Positions 45,301 to 55,747 are shown, counted from the first letter of the stretch. The stretch is DNA of 64,000 nucleotides from an uncultured cyanobacterium (GCA_903903925.1 CAIVAU010000065.1:1-64000); one strand, 5' to 3'. Notes: a model not told the origin generated them from the letters alone. Translations and numbers: made by a program.

Positions 45301-45738
45301 TTAGTCAAATAAACCGTTTTCTTGCATGATATCCGTAACTTTACTGAGTGCTTGAGAACGTTGAGTCTCTTTTTTTTCCTTGTAATCCAGGACATCTTTT
45401 ACTTTAATCCGGCGATGACTGCCCGTTTTTGTATGAGGAATCTCATCACTCTCTAGCAGTTTTATCAGGTAAGGGCGGGAGACATTTAAAATATCTGCTG
45501 CTTGCTGGGTGGTCATTTCCGCACTATTTGGTGAAATCGTTACCGTTGTTCGACCTTCCTCCAGTATTGGCAAGATTTTCAGCAAAACTTTAAACAAATT
45601 ATCGGAGATAGGTAATTCTGTACCATCTGCGTCAACTAGTTTGTGCGTACCTTTTTGGTAATATTGCTCAAACCGTCTTTTTGCTTCACCACAGGGTTTT
45701 ACAGGAGTGTCGATAGCTATAAGCAAATTCTTAGCCAT
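45301..45738 (-). CDS. excisionase-family HTH protein
   Basis: A 145-residue protein. The MerR/excisionase-like helix-turn-helix is clear: MTTQQAADILNVSRPYLIKLLESDEIPHTKTGSHRRIKVKDVLDYKEKK. The N-terminal 65 residues (LVDADGTELPISDNLFKVLLKILPILEEGRTTVTI) are typical of a family of PIN-toxin antitoxins. ATG 45738 is chosen, with AGGTGT upstream; the frame extends to 45774. The usual PIN toxin is not next to it; a truncated AAA ATPase is. Confidence 0.82.
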   Translation of the reverse strand: MAKNLLIAIDTPVKPCGEAKRRFEQYYQKGTHKLVDADGTELPISDNLFKVLLKILPILEEGRTTVTISPNSAEMTTQQAADILNVSRPYLIKLLESDEIPHTKTGSHRRIKVKDVLDYKEKKETQRSQALSKVTDIMQENGLFD

Positions 45739-45895
45739 GTTTTTACACCTAAATCGTATTACCTGCATCTGCAATAAACACAGGATTCAGAAGAAGTATT
45801 TACTTTACTCTCTGTCTTAGTGTAATTCTACAATCAAAAAATCGCAATATCCGAAAAATACGAAACTTGTCTTTTATACAGATCCCCTGTTACTC

Positions 45896-46126
45896 TCACT
45901 GGAGATACTTCTCCACCCTGCGCTGTTCCAACATCCCAGCTACTTCTTCATCGGTCGGTGCAGGTTGGTCTACTTTCAGTAAGCCTCGCATTCGTCGAAT
46001 TGCACTAGAATGATCAGTTCCAGAAATTGGCTGAGTTTTTAAAGACTCAATGATGGCACTTACCAACTAAGGCGATCGCAGGCGCGGTAGCTTGACGACC
46101 TGTTCCTTCAGTTCTTGTAGTAGCAT
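45896..46126 (-). pseudogene. broken small antitoxin-like gene
   Basis: The minus strand reads MLLQELKEQVVKLPRLRSP, then a stop, then in the same frame LVSAIIESLKTQPIS and MRGLLKVDQPAPTDEEVAGMLEQRRVEKYLQ. Small cyanobacterial antitoxin-like proteins of this kind run without the stop. The stop lies where a HIP1 octamer GCGATCGC sits. Confidence 0.7.
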
Positions 46127-46224
46127 AGGGGAAAATAACAGCAATGATCGCTGAATCAAAAAAGAAATTTTTTCGTCATCAGACCTATCAACTCCCTACG
46201 TTAATACAACTGTGAGGATGATTT

Positions 46225-47037
46225 ATGTCATCACAAACTTTAAAATTGCTGTTTTTGGGCGGTATTGGCTTTTCCCTATTACTAGGTAATTCAGCAGCCT
46301 TCGCACAAGGACGTTCTTCTTCTGGTGATGTTGTTGTACCGACAGAACCAGGAAACAGTACTTCAACGACAACAACGACCAGAAATACAGGAACAGGAAC
46401 CTCAACAACCAGAACGACAACACGTAACTCAACAACTGTGACTAGTGGTACTCGGTTTAGTTGTCAGTTTTATAATGGTCAGTACACCGTCATGTACCAA
46501 CCTGAAAGTCGTCAAGGCGAATACTTTGCTTGGGCAAGTCCTCGAACTTTGGGCGGTGGCTGGGATACACAAAAACGCTGTCAAACCATTGCCCAGCGTT
46601 TAGAATCCTATCGTCCAGATGGCTTGGTGGATCTCCAGACAGGTACAGAAAACGGACTGAACACTCTCTGCGTCACAACTGAGTCTAACCCGTCGTGTCG
46701 AATTGTACTAACTGTACCGCCTGAAAAAGATCCCTATGCTATACGCAGTAGCGTTTTCCAAAACCTCACAGATGCTGATAACGGAAAGCAAACTATTGCC
46801 GTCAACACTTTTGCAGGCAGTGGTGGCAACGGCTTAGACCAAATATACAACTCAGGTCGTTCCGTTTTCAACGGTGGTAAACAGCCCGTTTCTTCATCTA
46901 AAGACCCCATTAATCTCAAACCTTTCCTTGACCGCGCTGATCGTGGTACTGGAACTAAACTTCATAATGGAGTAGCGCTACGTCGTCAGTCTCAACCTCA
47001 AACAGGCTATCGCTTAGATCCCAATAAATTTCGTTAG
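46225..47037 (+). CDS. COP23-domain secreted protein
   Basis: A 270-residue protein with an N-terminal signal peptide (LKLLFLGGIGFSLLLGNSAAFAQG) and a Thr/Ser-rich linker (residues about 40-75). It is followed by a COP23 domain: FSCQFYNGQYTVMYQPES, FAWASPRTLGGGWDTQKRCQTIAQRLE, NTLCVTTESNPSCRIVLTVPP. COP23 was described as a circadian-oscillating, membrane-associated protein of cyanobacteria; its function is unknown. GAGGA lies 7 nt upstream of the ATG. Confidence 0.87.
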   Translation: MSSQTLKLLFLGGIGFSLLLGNSAAFAQGRSSSGDVVVPTEPGNSTSTTTTTRNTGTGTSTTRTTTRNSTTVTSGTRFSCQFYNGQYTVMYQPESRQGEYFAWASPRTLGGGWDTQKRCQTIAQRLESYRPDGLVDLQTGTENGLNTLCVTTESNPSCRIVLTVPPEKDPYAIRSSVFQNLTDADNGKQTIAVNTFAGSGGNGLDQIYNSGRSVFNGGKQPVSSSKDPINLKPFLDRADRGTGTKLHNGVALRRQSQPQTGYRLDPNKFR

Positions 47038-47234
47038 TTGCATGTAAAAATTAGTTCTCCACCAAGACATTAATAATAGGACTTACGCGTTAACAACTAG
47101 AACTAATAGTGCATTACCTCTCTGTAAGTAAGTCGGCGTTGAAAAATCAACCTCTTTAACGAAATGTAAAATTAGCAAAGAGCTTATGAATCCATCGTTA
47201 ATCAGGTTTTTATAAAACTCAAAATACATTGATT

Positions 47235-47501
47235 TTATCGTGCCGACTTAAGCCGAGAAATAAAAATGCAAACTAAGTGTTCCCCCGACTCTTTAGTCAA
47301 AGGCTGAAAGTCTTCAATTTTGATTGGATGAGCGGTTAATTGAGCAATAAGTCCTTTTTCTGGAAAGCCTTTTGTTTTGGGGATTGAATGAGATTCTACA
47401 ATAAGTTTGACTGATTCACCCTCAGCAAGTTGGAGATTTCCAATAGGGCGTAGAACGCCATTTTCAAACACAGCATTACAGTTTTGTTGCTTCATACTCA
47501 A
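47235..47501 (-). CDS. DUF104/AF2212-like antitoxin, altered C-terminus
   Basis: An 88-residue protein. NAVFENGVLRPIGNLQLAEGESVKLIVE is the DUF104 core. After DFQPLTKE the sequence leaves the usual ending (SGEHLVCIFISRLKSAR), as if truncated or frameshifted. No PIN toxin follows; the next gene downstream is COP23 in the opposite direction. It is therefore an orphan, perhaps decaying. Confidence 0.75.
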   Translation of the reverse strand: MSMKQQNCNAVFENGVLRPIGNLQLAEGESVKLIVESHSIPKTKGFPEKGLIAQLTAHPIKIEDFQPLTKESGEHLVCIFISRLKSAR

Positions 47502-47529
47502 TCCTGACTCAGACTACCGTAATTTTAAC

Positions 47530-48042
47530 CTATCGTAAAGCCCGATTTGCCCACCCCAAAAACTCACTTAAGGAGAGAACTTCCACCCTCTTCTCACCTT
47601 TATCTGCTGGAATAAGTTGACGTGTAGCTGCTGCATTCTTGAGCCATGATACCGCCGATGGTTTTGCACCTCCCCCGTCCAGAACAATGATAATAAAGTC
47701 CTCAGGCATTGCGAAAATACAATTCAGGTACAAATACGGAAATTTCTCGTCAACCGATCCGCAAACTTGTTGCCATTTGCACTCTATACGGACGGTCAGA
47801 GAAAGCCTTTTTGATTGAACAAGAAACTCTGTTTTTGCCTTGTGACCATAAATTGAAATGTACGGAGCATCTCGAAGAAGAAGTTCTTCGCTGTAAAGAT
47901 ATGGCGCTTTCACCCAAGCACGGTAATAAACTACCTCAAATCCATGCTCCTTAAACAGAGAAATAACAGTCCCCTCAAGCACTCTCCCTGACTTGTTCGC
48001 GAGTCCTCCCTGAGTAGGATCGTTCTTTCGTCCTTCAAGCAT
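47530..48042 (-). CDS. PD-(D/E)XK type II restriction endonuclease
   Basis: A 170-residue nuclease-like protein. SGRVLEGTVISLFKEHGFEVV gives the N-terminal helix with Glu, and TEFLVQSKRLSLTVRIECKWQ gives the PD-(D/E)XK-type hairpin with ExK. It is coupled to the adenine methylase: ATG 48042 overlaps the methylase stop by 8 bp. A TTG start at 48054 is possible. Its likely role is cutting DNA at the site the methylase protects. The exact site cannot be inferred. Confidence 0.8.
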   Translation of the reverse strand: MLEGRKNDPTQGGLANKSGRVLEGTVISLFKEHGFEVVYYRAWVKAPYLYSEELLLRDAPYISIYGHKAKTEFLVQSKRLSLTVRIECKWQQVCGSVDEKFPYLYLNCIFAMPEDFIIIVLDGGGAKPSAVSWLKNAAATRQLIPADKGEKRVEVLSLSEFLGWANRALR

Positions 48043-48898
48043 AGTTTCTGACAATCACTTCTTTCACCTTTCCTCGCAACGAACCTTTGGAGTTAATCGT
48101 CCGAGAAGCACTGACAGTCTCGACGTTGTATTCCTGGTAAAGATCGAGAATCAAAGGCGCAGATGAGTTCGACAGCATCCATTTGACCCCTTTTTTGTCG
48201 AGGCGTGAACACACATTGCGAAGCTCCTCTTGATCTTCTTTCCCGAAACCGCCCTTTGAGTAATTCGTAAAGTTTGACGTAGCTGTAAGAGGAGCATACG
48301 GAGGATCGAAGTAAACAAAGTCACCCGGTTGGGCACGCTCAACTACAACGTGGTAGGAACTGCAACTCATTTCTGTATACTGAAGAGCTTCACTACACAG
48401 CCGAAGATTCTCCGGGTCGCAGATTTTGGGATTCCTATAGTCTCCGAAAGGAGCATTAAAATAACCCTTCGAGTTTACTCGGTATAAACCGTTGTAGCAA
48501 GTTTTATTAAGATAGATAAAGCGGCTTGCTTTTCTTACTGCGCTCCACTGTTTGTAGTTCGGACGTCGATCAGCCTCACGAATGTTATAAAAGTAGGACG
48601 CTTCATAAACATGTTGTGAAAGCTCTTTGAGCAAAGCTTCAACATTGTACTTTACAACGTTATAAACATTGATCAGTTCATCGTTAATATCTGACAGGAA
48701 GGCTTGTTCGGGTTGAAGATGAAAAAAAAGCGCACCTCCGCCAATAAACGGTTCATAGTACCGTGCAAAGGTACAAGGCAATCTTTTGGTAAGTTCAGGA
48801 ATCAGCCGCCCTTTTCCCCCGACCCATTTAACGAACGGTCGTGGTGGTATACTGTTTGTATCTTCTTCTGAAACGTCTACCGCATCATAGACCTGCAT
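48035..48898 (-). CDS. D12-class adenine-N6 DNA methyltransferase
   Basis: A 287-residue Dam/M.EcoRV-like methyltransferase, complete. Motif X is PFVKWVGGKGRLI (residues 21-33), motif I is FIGGGALFFHL (51-61), and motif IV is DPPYAPLT after FVYF. SKFIYLNKTCYNGLYRVN-type sequence (RFIYLNKTCYNGLYRVNSKG) is the class's substrate loop. It forms a type II restriction-modification pair with the overlapping nuclease. Confidence 0.92.
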   Translation of the reverse strand: MQVYDAVDVSEEDTNSIPPRPFVKWVGGKGRLIPELTKRLPCTFARYYEPFIGGGALFFHLQPEQAFLSDINDELINVYNVVKYNVEALLKELSQHVYEASYFYNIREADRRPNYKQWSAVRKASRFIYLNKTCYNGLYRVNSKGYFNAPFGDYRNPKICDPENLRLCSEALQYTEMSCSSYHVVVERAQPGDFVYFDPPYAPLTATSNFTNYSKGGFGKEDQEELRNVCSRLDKKGVKWMLSNSSAPLILDLYQEYNVETVSASRTINSKGSLRGKVKEVIVRNYA

Positions 48899-48922
48899 AC
48901 ATTTATAAAGCCTTGTATAAAA

Positions 48923-51814
48923 TCAAATCGCGATAGCTGCTGGATAATGCTGCAACACCTGCTTAAGATACTGCCCAGTATATGACCTAGAATTCTGGGC
49001 GACTTCCTCAGGCGTGCCTACAGCAATAACTTCTCCGCCTTTATCACCACCGTCTGGACCTAAATCTATCACCCAATCAGCACAACGAATCACATCTAAA
49101 TTGTGTTCAATCACTAAAATTGAATTACATTTATCTACCAAACGTTGCAACACATCTAACAATTTATGAACATCATAAAAAGATAAACCTGTCGTTGGTT
49201 CATCTATTAAATAAAGTGTCTTCCCGGTAGCGCGGCGCGATAACTCGGTGGCTAATTTCACTCGCTGCGCTTCTCCACCAGATAAGGTCGTCGCTGGTTG
49301 TCCAAGTTGAATATAACCCAACCCAACATCTACCAAAGTTTGCAGTTTGCTCACCGCCTTGGGAATGTTTTGAAAAAACTCCAAACTTTCCTCAACTGTC
49401 ATATTGAGAACATCAGAAATAGACTTGTCTTTGTACTTCACCTGCAAGGTTTCGCGGTTGTATCTCGCACCTTTGCAAACTTCGCATTGTACATAAACAT
49501 CCGGCAAAAAATTCATTTCAATGACGTTCACACCCTGTCCACTGCAAGCCTCACAACGTCCGCCTTTAACGTTGAATGAAAATTGCCCTGGTTTATAACC
49601 CCTAGTTTTGGCTTCTACTGTTTGGGAAAATACGTCTCGAATAATATCGAAAACGCCTGTGTAAGTTGCTGGGTTAGAACGTGGTGTCCTACCAATGGGA
49701 GATTGGTCAACAACAATTGCTTTATCAATAGCATTCAATCCCTGAATTTCATTCATCTCTTTAGGAGATGGAACTCTACGGGTAAGATGATGTTGCAATG
49801 CCGGATAGAGTAGTTCATTAATTAGGGTAGACTTACCAGAACCAGAAACACCAGTCACAGCAACAAGCTTACCCAAAGGTATTTCTACATCTATATTTTT
49901 CAGGTTATTGCGGTGGGCATTTTTGATCGTCAGACTGCGCCCACTTCCTTCTCTACGTGCATCTGGGGTTTGAATCACCCGTCGTCCTGACAAATAGGCA
50001 CCCGTCAGGGACTGTTCCGCCGCCAACAACGCCTGTAAATCACCTTGGGCGACAATATCTCCCCCACGAACACCTGCGCCGGGGCCAATATCAACAATGT
50101 GGTCAGCAGCCCGAATAGTTTCTTCGTCATGCTCCACTACAATTAAGGTGTTTCCCAAATCACGCAATTTATTTAAAGTTTGCAGTAACCGCCCATTATC
50201 CCGTTGATGTAGACCAATACTCGGTTCATCTAAAACATACAAAACCCCAGTCAACCCCGAACCAATTTGAGTTGCTAGGCGAATTCGTTGCGCTTCTCCA
50301 CCGGAAAGGGTCATGGCTGGACGGTCAAGGGTGAGGTAATCTAACCCTACATCCAAGAGAAATTGCAATCTGGCTTTGATTTCTTTCAGTACCAAATCAG
50401 CAATTTGTAACTGGCGATCGCTCAACTCAAACTTTTCAATCCTCTCCCGACTTTCCCGAATCGATACCCCAGTCAAATCCAAAATTCGATATTGTCCCAA
50501 CTTTACCGCCAAAGCCTCTGGTTTCAACCGTTTCCCCTCACACACCGGACACGGCTGATCGACTAAAAACTGTTCCAACCGTTGCTTAACTAACTCAGAA
50601 CCCCCCTCATATTGCCTTTGCAATATCAGCAGTACTCCCTTATAATTCTCTCTTGGGGTACTTGACACCTTAGGGCTTCCATGTAGTATAGCCTCTCGCT
50701 GTTCTTGGGTCAACTCACTCCACAAGGTCTGAAGCTCAAACCCATAAGCTTGACCCACTTTATACAGCAACTCTAAATAATAAGAATTCTCTTTATCTGA
50801 CCAAGGAACAATTGCTGAGTATACAGGCGCTTGCGGATCAGGCACGACCAAATCCGGCGAAAATCTTTTTAAGCTCCCTAGTCCATGACAATGAGGACAA
50901 GCACCATAAGGAGAATTAAACGAGAACAAACGCGGTGATAATTCATCCATGACCGCCCCATGTTCTGGACAAGCAAAATTCTCCGAAAAGACTAATTCTT
51001 GTTCTTTGTTAGCTGGTGGTTGGGTTTCATCTGTTGGTTGAGTTATAACAATGACTGCAATACCGCTTGATTGTTTGAGACATGTAGAAAGAGAATCAAC
51101 CAGACGCTCTTGAATATCGGGCTTTTTTACAAGGCGGTCAATGACCACATCGATAGTATGTGTAAAATTTTTATCTAAGTTAATCGCATCAGACAATTCT
51201 CGCACCTCGCCATCTACCCGCACCCGCACAAAACCTTGGGAAGCAAGACTCGATAAAAGTTTGCTGTGTGTACCTTTTTTACCCCGAACAACGGGGGCGA
51301 GGATTTGAAAACGTGTACGATCAGGTAGTTCTAGAATGCGATCGCACATTTCATCTATTGTTTGGGGGGCGATACAGCGATCGCATATCGGACAATGGGG
51401 TTCACCCGCCCGTCCAAACAGCAGCCGCAGATAGTCGTAGATCTCGGTCACTGTACCCACAGTGGAACGCGGGTTATGAGAGGTAGACTTTTGATCAATG
51501 GAAATCGCCGGACTTAAACCCTCAATTGCTTCGACATCAGGTTTATCTAACTGTCCTAAGAATTGCCGCGCATAGGAACTCAATGATTCTATATAGCGAC
51601 GCTGCCCTTCGGCAAAGATGGTGTCAAACGCCAAGGAAGATTTCCCCGAACCAGAAACGCCAGTGAAGACAATCAGGCGATCGCGTGGTAGTTCCAAGTC
51701 AATATTTTTGAGATTATGCTGCCTAGCACCCCGAATACGGATTGTATTTTGGGTACTATGATTGGGGTGAGGAAGATTTCCGTTCAAGGATGCGGCTAGC
51801 TGGGTATTTGACAT
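48923..51814 (-). CDS. uvrA: UvrA, excinuclease ABC subunit A
   Basis: 963 residues of UvrA, the damage-sensing ATPase of nucleotide excision repair. Two ABC modules are visible: [26 protein letters not shown] and [19 protein letters not shown], with signatures LSGGEAQRI and LSGGEAQRV. Zinc Cys pairs are [23 protein letters not shown] and CEACSGQG...[12 protein letters not shown] 51814 (MSNTQLAAS) gives normal length; the frame extends to 51919 but covers the LexA-box region. A candidate SOS box lies upstream. Confidence 0.97.
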   Translation of the reverse strand: MSNTQLAASLNGNLPHPNHSTQNTIRIRGARQHNLKNIDLELPRDRLIVFTGVSGSGKSSLAFDTIFAEGQRRYIESLSSYARQFLGQLDKPDVEAIEGLSPAISIDQKSTSHNPRSTVGTVTEIYDYLRLLFGRAGEPHCPICDRCIAPQTIDEMCDRILELPDRTRFQILAPVVRGKKGTHSKLLSSLASQGFVRVRVDGEVRELSDAINLDKNFTHTIDVVIDRLVKKPDIQERLVDSLSTCLKQSSGIAVIVITQPTDETQPPANKEQELVFSENFACPEHGAVMDELSPRLFSFNSPYGACPHCHGLGSLKRFSPDLVVPDPQAPVYSAIVPWSDKENSYYLELLYKVGQAYGFELQTLWSELTQEQREAILHGSPKVSSTPRENYKGVLLILQRQYEGGSELVKQRLEQFLVDQPCPVCEGKRLKPEALAVKLGQYRILDLTGVSIRESRERIEKFELSDRQLQIADLVLKEIKARLQFLLDVGLDYLTLDRPAMTLSGGEAQRIRLATQIGSGLTGVLYVLDEPSIGLHQRDNGRLLQTLNKLRDLGNTLIVVEHDEETIRAADHIVDIGPGAGVRGGDIVAQGDLQALLAAEQSLTGAYLSGRRVIQTPDARREGSGRSLTIKNAHRNNLKNIDVEIPLGKLVAVTGVSGSGKSTLINELLYPALQHHLTRRVPSPKEMNEIQGLNAIDKAIVVDQSPIGRTPRSNPATYTGVFDIIRDVFSQTVEAKTRGYKPGQFSFNVKGGRCEACSGQGVNVIEMNFLPDVYVQCEVCKGARYNRETLQVKYKDKSISDVLNMTVEESLEFFQNIPKAVSKLQTLVDVGLGYIQLGQPATTLSGGEAQRVKLATELSRRATGKTLYLIDEPTTGLSFYDVHKLLDVLQRLVDKCNSILVIEHNLDVIRCADWVIDLGPDGGDKGGEVIAVGTPEEVAQNSRSYTGQYLKQVLQHYPAAIAI

Positions 51815-51885
51815 AAAGGCTTGGCTGAAAAACAGAGGCGGCGCGAAATAGTTCTTAATACTATCATCGTTACCCTGATCATAGT

Positions 51886-51899
51886 AGAACAATAGTACT
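51886..51899 (-). promoter_or_regulatory. candidate LexA (SOS) box of uvrA
   Basis: On the minus strand this reads AGTACTATTGTTCT, which fits the cyanobacterial LexA consensus RGTACNNNDGTWCB at every fixed position. It is 72 bp upstream of the uvrA start. Confidence 0.65.
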
Positions 51900-52049
51900 G
51901 TTGTCGGTGGCGATTCCAACCCTCTCTCTGGAGTGATTGTTCTGTGGTCAAGGCGATCGACCTACAGTTAGGCTTCCTCAGCTTGCTTCCAGAGTCAACA
52001 TTTTTAGAGTTTTGATAAAATTATAGATATAAAACAAGGGATTATTAGT

Positions 52050-52274
52050 ATGATAATTGCTAATTCATCAACTCCTCAACAATATACACTTGATATTGAA
52101 CCAGAAGGACGTTTAACTTTACCTAAAGAAATTCAACAAACACTCAATTTAGAATCTGGCGATCTCCTAATCCTCACATTTGAAGATAATAGAAAAATTC
52201 AATTATTGAGCATCAAGCAACAAGTGAAAAAGTTAAGACGTTTATTAAAAGATAAAAATGATGAGGAAAAATAA
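52050..52274 (+). CDS. AbrB/SpoVT-type DNA-binding protein
   Basis: A 74-residue protein, YTLDIEPEGRLTLPKEIQQTLNLESGDLLILTFED, which is the swapped-hairpin AbrB fold used by many antitoxins. The basic tail (QQVKKLRRLLKDK) is typical. No toxin gene follows in the next 100 bases, so it is an orphan antitoxin or a regulator. Confidence 0.8.
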   Translation: MIIANSSTPQQYTLDIEPEGRLTLPKEIQQTLNLESGDLLILTFEDNRKIQLLSIKQQVKKLRRLLKDKNDEEK

Positions 52275-52375
52275 AATTAAAATAAAGTTTAACTCCTAAG
52301 ATAAACCAAGTTAAATACGCAATGTTCTAGATCGAAAAGCAATAGTTATCAGATAAATAATTACGAATTACGAAA

Positions 52376-52870
52376 TTAGGGGAAACACAATAGAATCGAA
52401 GCATTACTAGGGGTAAAAGCTATATATGATAGGAATGATACACTTTTATACATTCTCCCTAAGCTATTAATAGTTGCTTGTGAAACATTACGTGCATAAT
52501 AACCAAAGTTGTTATATATTACTACCCATCCGCCATTGGGAGCGAATGCAATAGAGTTGATTATGCGATCGCGTTTCCGTAAGCTGTTAAGCACATTAAT
52601 AGTCTCTTGTGAAGTATTGTGCGCGTAATAACCGTTTCTGCCATAGAGAATGACCCATCCGCCATTGGGAGCGAACGCAATATCGAAGGAAAATGCCGGG
52701 TAGTAATTTGCCGCTTTTCTACCGAGAGGGATGAGTAAATTAACCGCCTCTTGTGGAACATTCTCATAAGCAATACTACTCCCATATGGTAGAATTTCGT
52801 GATGAAATCTCTTAAGTGTAATCAACTCGAAAGTTGCAGGGTACAGGGTGAGGCAATGCCTATTCGACAC
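52376..52870 (-). CDS. fragment of a repeat protein
   Basis: 164 residues with about 44-residue repeats: IAFAPNGGWVILYGRNGYYAHNTSQETINVL, IAFAPNGGWVVIYNNFGYYARNVSQATIN, and a first, degraded unit. The first 20 residues and the last 12 (SNASILLCFP) do not fit the repeat, so both ends look cut. Function unknown; repeats with NGGW and GYY resemble secreted beta-propeller-like proteins. Confidence 0.55.
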   Translation of the reverse strand: MSNRHCLTLYPATFELITLKRFHHEILPYGSSIAYENVPQEAVNLLIPLGRKAANYYPAFSFDIAFAPNGGWVILYGRNGYYAHNTSQETINVLNSLRKRDRIINSIAFAPNGGWVVIYNNFGYYARNVSQATINSLGRMYKSVSFLSYIAFTPSNASILLCFP

Positions 52871-52946
52871 GACTGCTTAAGCTGTGGGATTGTAGCTGCC
52901 TCCTGCCCTCTGCCTCTTACCTTCTCAACTCTAAATTGCCGGGTTA

Positions 52947-53888
52947 TTAAGTCTTTGGCAAGCAAACAAGCGGGTCTTTACCCCCCATACGCTCTGCCAT
53001 AGGCAGGTTTTCGTTGAGCATCTCCAGCGCTCTTTTTACTCTACCAACTCTCTTAGCGATCGTTGCTTCATTGGTGTTGTCATAAGGATCAGATTGCGAG
53101 CTTGAGCCAATTTTGAGAAAGACCGGAGCTGCAACCTGAACAATTTCTGCAACTTCATGAAAGCGAATGAAACCGCCTTTATTACGGTACACATCCAGTG
53201 GTACGTCAAGACTCGCTTCAGGTGCGGACTGCCGCATAGCCTGCAGCATAGGCAACCCTACATCATGAGTCACAGTCAGACTGTTTGCACCATTGTCAGC
53301 ATGAATTTTTGCTAGTATTGAGTTTGATATCATGCAGTGGCTTGATACTTTGAAGACCATGTTGTGCGACAACTCTCCTTCTGCACGCATCGCATTAAGT
53401 ACGTGCAGAACGCCTAGATCGTAAACGATTAGACCACGACAACCCAGAGTGTCTAAACGCAGAGCATCCATAACGCTTGCTCGCATGGCGTCATGATTAT
53501 TGATCTGACGACCTTGCTCCAAACCGAATTGCGAGCGATAAAAAGCAGCACGTCGATCATATTCTGGTCTAGGACCAAGACCAAACGCGATCCCATAGCC
53601 CTCCTGGGAACAAAGAGATAGCATTTCGCGAATCTCGGTATCACACAGTAGGAAGGCACCGTGAGTTTCGTTAAATCGGGTTACGTATACACCTTCTTCT
53701 TGGAGCAGATGAATTGTCTTGCGTAAAGTTGTAAGATTATTCACCACTGGTACTTCAACACCATAAACCCCACCTGTGGAGAATTCGTAAGTAGAAACCT
53801 GCGGCTGAGTGTCATCAACTGTGCCATACCCATGAGATTCAAGCCAACTTAATGCACGCTGACTGCTCAAAATAAGATTGCCTGTCAT
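52947..53888 (-). CDS. U32-like TIM-barrel protein
   Basis: A 313-residue protein that resembles the peptidase U32 group: GVYGVEVPVVNNLTTLRKTIHLLQ, GCRGLIVYDLGVLHVLNAMRAEG, MVFKVSSHCMISNSILAKIHADNGANSLTVTHDVGLPMLQAMR, and a collagenase-like end. The true substrate is unknown; U32 relatives include hydroxylases of tRNA and ubiquinone pathways. It is 47 bp downstream of the EamA/D1 fusion gene, on the same strand. Confidence 0.6.
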   Translation of the reverse strand: MTGNLILSSQRALSWLESHGYGTVDDTQPQVSTYEFSTGGVYGVEVPVVNNLTTLRKTIHLLQEEGVYVTRFNETHGAFLLCDTEIREMLSLCSQEGYGIAFGLGPRPEYDRRAAFYRSQFGLEQGRQINNHDAMRASVMDALRLDTLGCRGLIVYDLGVLHVLNAMRAEGELSHNMVFKVSSHCMISNSILAKIHADNGANSLTVTHDVGLPMLQAMRQSAPEASLDVPLDVYRNKGGFIRFHEVAEIVQVAAPVFLKIGSSSQSDPYDNTNEATIAKRVGRVKRALEMLNENLPMAERMGGKDPLVCLPKT

Positions 53889-53935
53889 AGTAATAGACTT
53901 GTCCGAAATATTAACTTACTTAATTATCCCACCTA

Positions 53936-54646
53936 CTAACCGTTGTTTTGAGATTCCTTTTCGGTGGTTTCACATATCAAGGAAGAACTTACCAAGCTTC
54001 CGTATATTGCACAAAAGAAAGAACCACCGAATGCACCAACCACGCCTAACATATGGAAGGGGTGCATCAAGATGTTGTGTTCTGCTTGGAATATGATCAT
54101 GAAGTTGAAGGTTCCAGAGATACCCAAAGGCATACCTTCAGAGAAGGAACCTTGACTAATAGGGTAAATCAAGAAGACTGCGATAGCTACTGCTACAGGA
54201 GCAGAGAATGCTAGGCAAATCCAAGGACGCATACCTAAGCGGTAGGACAATTCCCACTCACGTCCCATGTAACAGAAAACGCCGATCAAGAAGTGAAAAA
54301 CGACCAATTGGTAGGGACCACCGTTATACAGCCACTCATCTAAGGAAGCCGCTTCCCAAATGGAGTAGAAGTGTAAGCCGATCGCATTTGAGGAAGGAAC
54401 AACTGCACCAGAGATGATGTTGTTACCGTACATCAAAGAACCTGCAACAGGTTCACGGATACCATCGATATCTACTGGAGGAGCAGCGATGAAAGCGATG
54501 ATGAAACAGGTGGTTGCAACTAGCAGGGTGGGAATCATCAAGAAACCGAACCAACCGATGTATAGACGCTTGTTGGTGCTGGTAATCCAGTTACAGAACT
54601 GCTCCCATACGTTAGCGTTTTGGGGTTGCTGTAAGGTGGTTGTCAT
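53936..54646 (-). pseudogene. truncated, altered D1 (psbA) segment
   Basis: Starting [10 protein letters not shown] at 54646, it aligns without gaps to standard D1 residues 1-236 and stops at ESQNNG. Compared with standard D1: Gln130 is Glu, Tyr147 is Phe, Asp170 (Mn ligand) is Glu, and His215 (non-haem iron) is Tyr. Tyr161, His118, His190 and His198 are kept. Helices D-E and the C-terminal Mn ligands are missing. It cannot work as a normal D1; whether it is a relic or a product with a new role is open. The in-frame ATG could also be used alone. Confidence 0.8.
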
Positions 54647-55738
54647 GGTTTTATCATTTACATTCGGTGTTGAATCCCCTTCTGACTTTTCCCTTCTGCC
54701 TTCTTCAAGATTGCGACTAAGGTTTTTGTATAAATTTACCCAAGCTGTACTTAATATCTGATTTCCTATAATCATAAAAATGCCTAATATTGTTATCAAA
54801 ACTCCGAGCAGTTGATTTATATCTAATTTTTCATTTAAAATTGTATGGGCAGCTAGTAAAGTGATTGCCGGACCAATCATACTAAGAATTGCTGACTGTG
54901 CAGAGCCAATACGCTTTATACCTTCAAACAAAATAAAGAAAGGTATAACAGTACAAAAAACAGCAATGATAGTAGCATAATAATATTCATTTAAATTAAT
55001 ATTTAATTCGGGCCATACACCAAAGCATAAAGAGTATATACATAAGCATAAAAATGTAAATGTATTAGAAATGGTTGTGAATTGAATAGAACCGATGGAT
55101 TCAATTATAGATTGGCTTTTAATGATATAAAGTGCATAGGAACCAGCTGCGATAATTGCCCAAACACTACCTTCGAGATTGTTGATAAATATAGACCATT
55201 TGCTGGTAATTCCCACAATGATACCAATTCCAATGTAAGTAATTATAAAAGCAGCTAAATGATTTTTTGCAGGTAATTTACGGCTGGCTATTGCAGTAAA
55301 GATAAGAATCATAGCAGGATAAGTAAAGAAAATAACTCGCTCAACACTGACATCAAGCAACGATATTGCTGTTAAGTCTGTTAGTATAGATAAAAAATAT
55401 AAAAAACCTGTCAAAACACACTCTATAAGATGTTTTAGTTTTATGGGAATATTATTACGTCGTTGGACTGTAAGGAACCCCAGCCAAAATAACGGTGCAG
55501 ATATTGCATTTCTTAATAACAATAATGCAATCACACTGATCCCTTCTTCAAAAGCAAGTTTTACAAAAATTCCTTTCAATGCAAATGCAGTTGCGGCAAT
55601 GATAATAAGCAATACTCCAACGGCCTTAAAATTGAATAAAGACTCAGTATGATCATGTTTTTTATTATTAATAAGAATAAACTCTTGGTTTTTATTTTTC
55701 ATCGCTTTGCTTAATGCTTGTTGAAATGGGACATTCAA
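53936..55738 (-). CDS. EamA/DMT transporter fused in frame to a D1 fragment
   Basis: A 600-residue single frame. Residues 1-335 are an EamA (drug/metabolite transporter) protein with about ten membrane helices ([48 protein letters not shown] last helix). Residues about 336-364 are charged, repeat-like DNA read as protein ([20 protein letters not shown]). Residues 365-600 are the first 236 residues of a photosystem II D1 protein (54646-53936). The EamA part is normal in length, so it may work alone; the fusion may arise from loss of its stop. I see no frameshift. Confidence 0.78.
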   Translation of the reverse strand: MNVPFQQALSKAMKNKNQEFILINNKKHDHTESLFNFKAVGVLLIIIAATAFALKGIFVKLAFEEGISVIALLLLRNAISAPLFWLGFLTVQRRNNIPIKLKHLIECVLTGFLYFLSILTDLTAISLLDVSVERVIFFTYPAMILIFTAIASRKLPAKNHLAAFIITYIGIGIIVGITSKWSIFINNLEGSVWAIIAAGSYALYIIKSQSIIESIGSIQFTTISNTFTFLCLCIYSLCFGVWPELNINLNEYYYATIIAVFCTVIPFFILFEGIKRIGSAQSAILSMIGPAITLLAAHTILNEKLDINQLLGVLITILGIFMIIGNQILSTAWVNLYKNLSRNLEEGRREKSEGDSTPNVNDKTMTTTLQQPQNANVWEQFCNWITSTNKRLYIGWFGFLMIPTLLVATTCFIIAFIAAPPVDIDGIREPVAGSLMYGNNIISGAVVPSSNAIGLHFYSIWEAASLDEWLYNGGPYQLVVFHFLIGVFCYMGREWELSYRLGMRPWICLAFSAPVAVAIAVFLIYPISQGSFSEGMPLGISGTFNFMIIFQAEHNILMHPFHMLGVVGAFGGSFFCAIYGSLVSSSLICETTEKESQNNG

Positions 55739-55747
55739 TTCTGTGTC

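Noticed and set aside
53936..54646. Intact psbA gene
   Set aside because: It ends at residue 236 of about 360 and lacks the C-terminal Mn ligands, so it cannot be a working D1.
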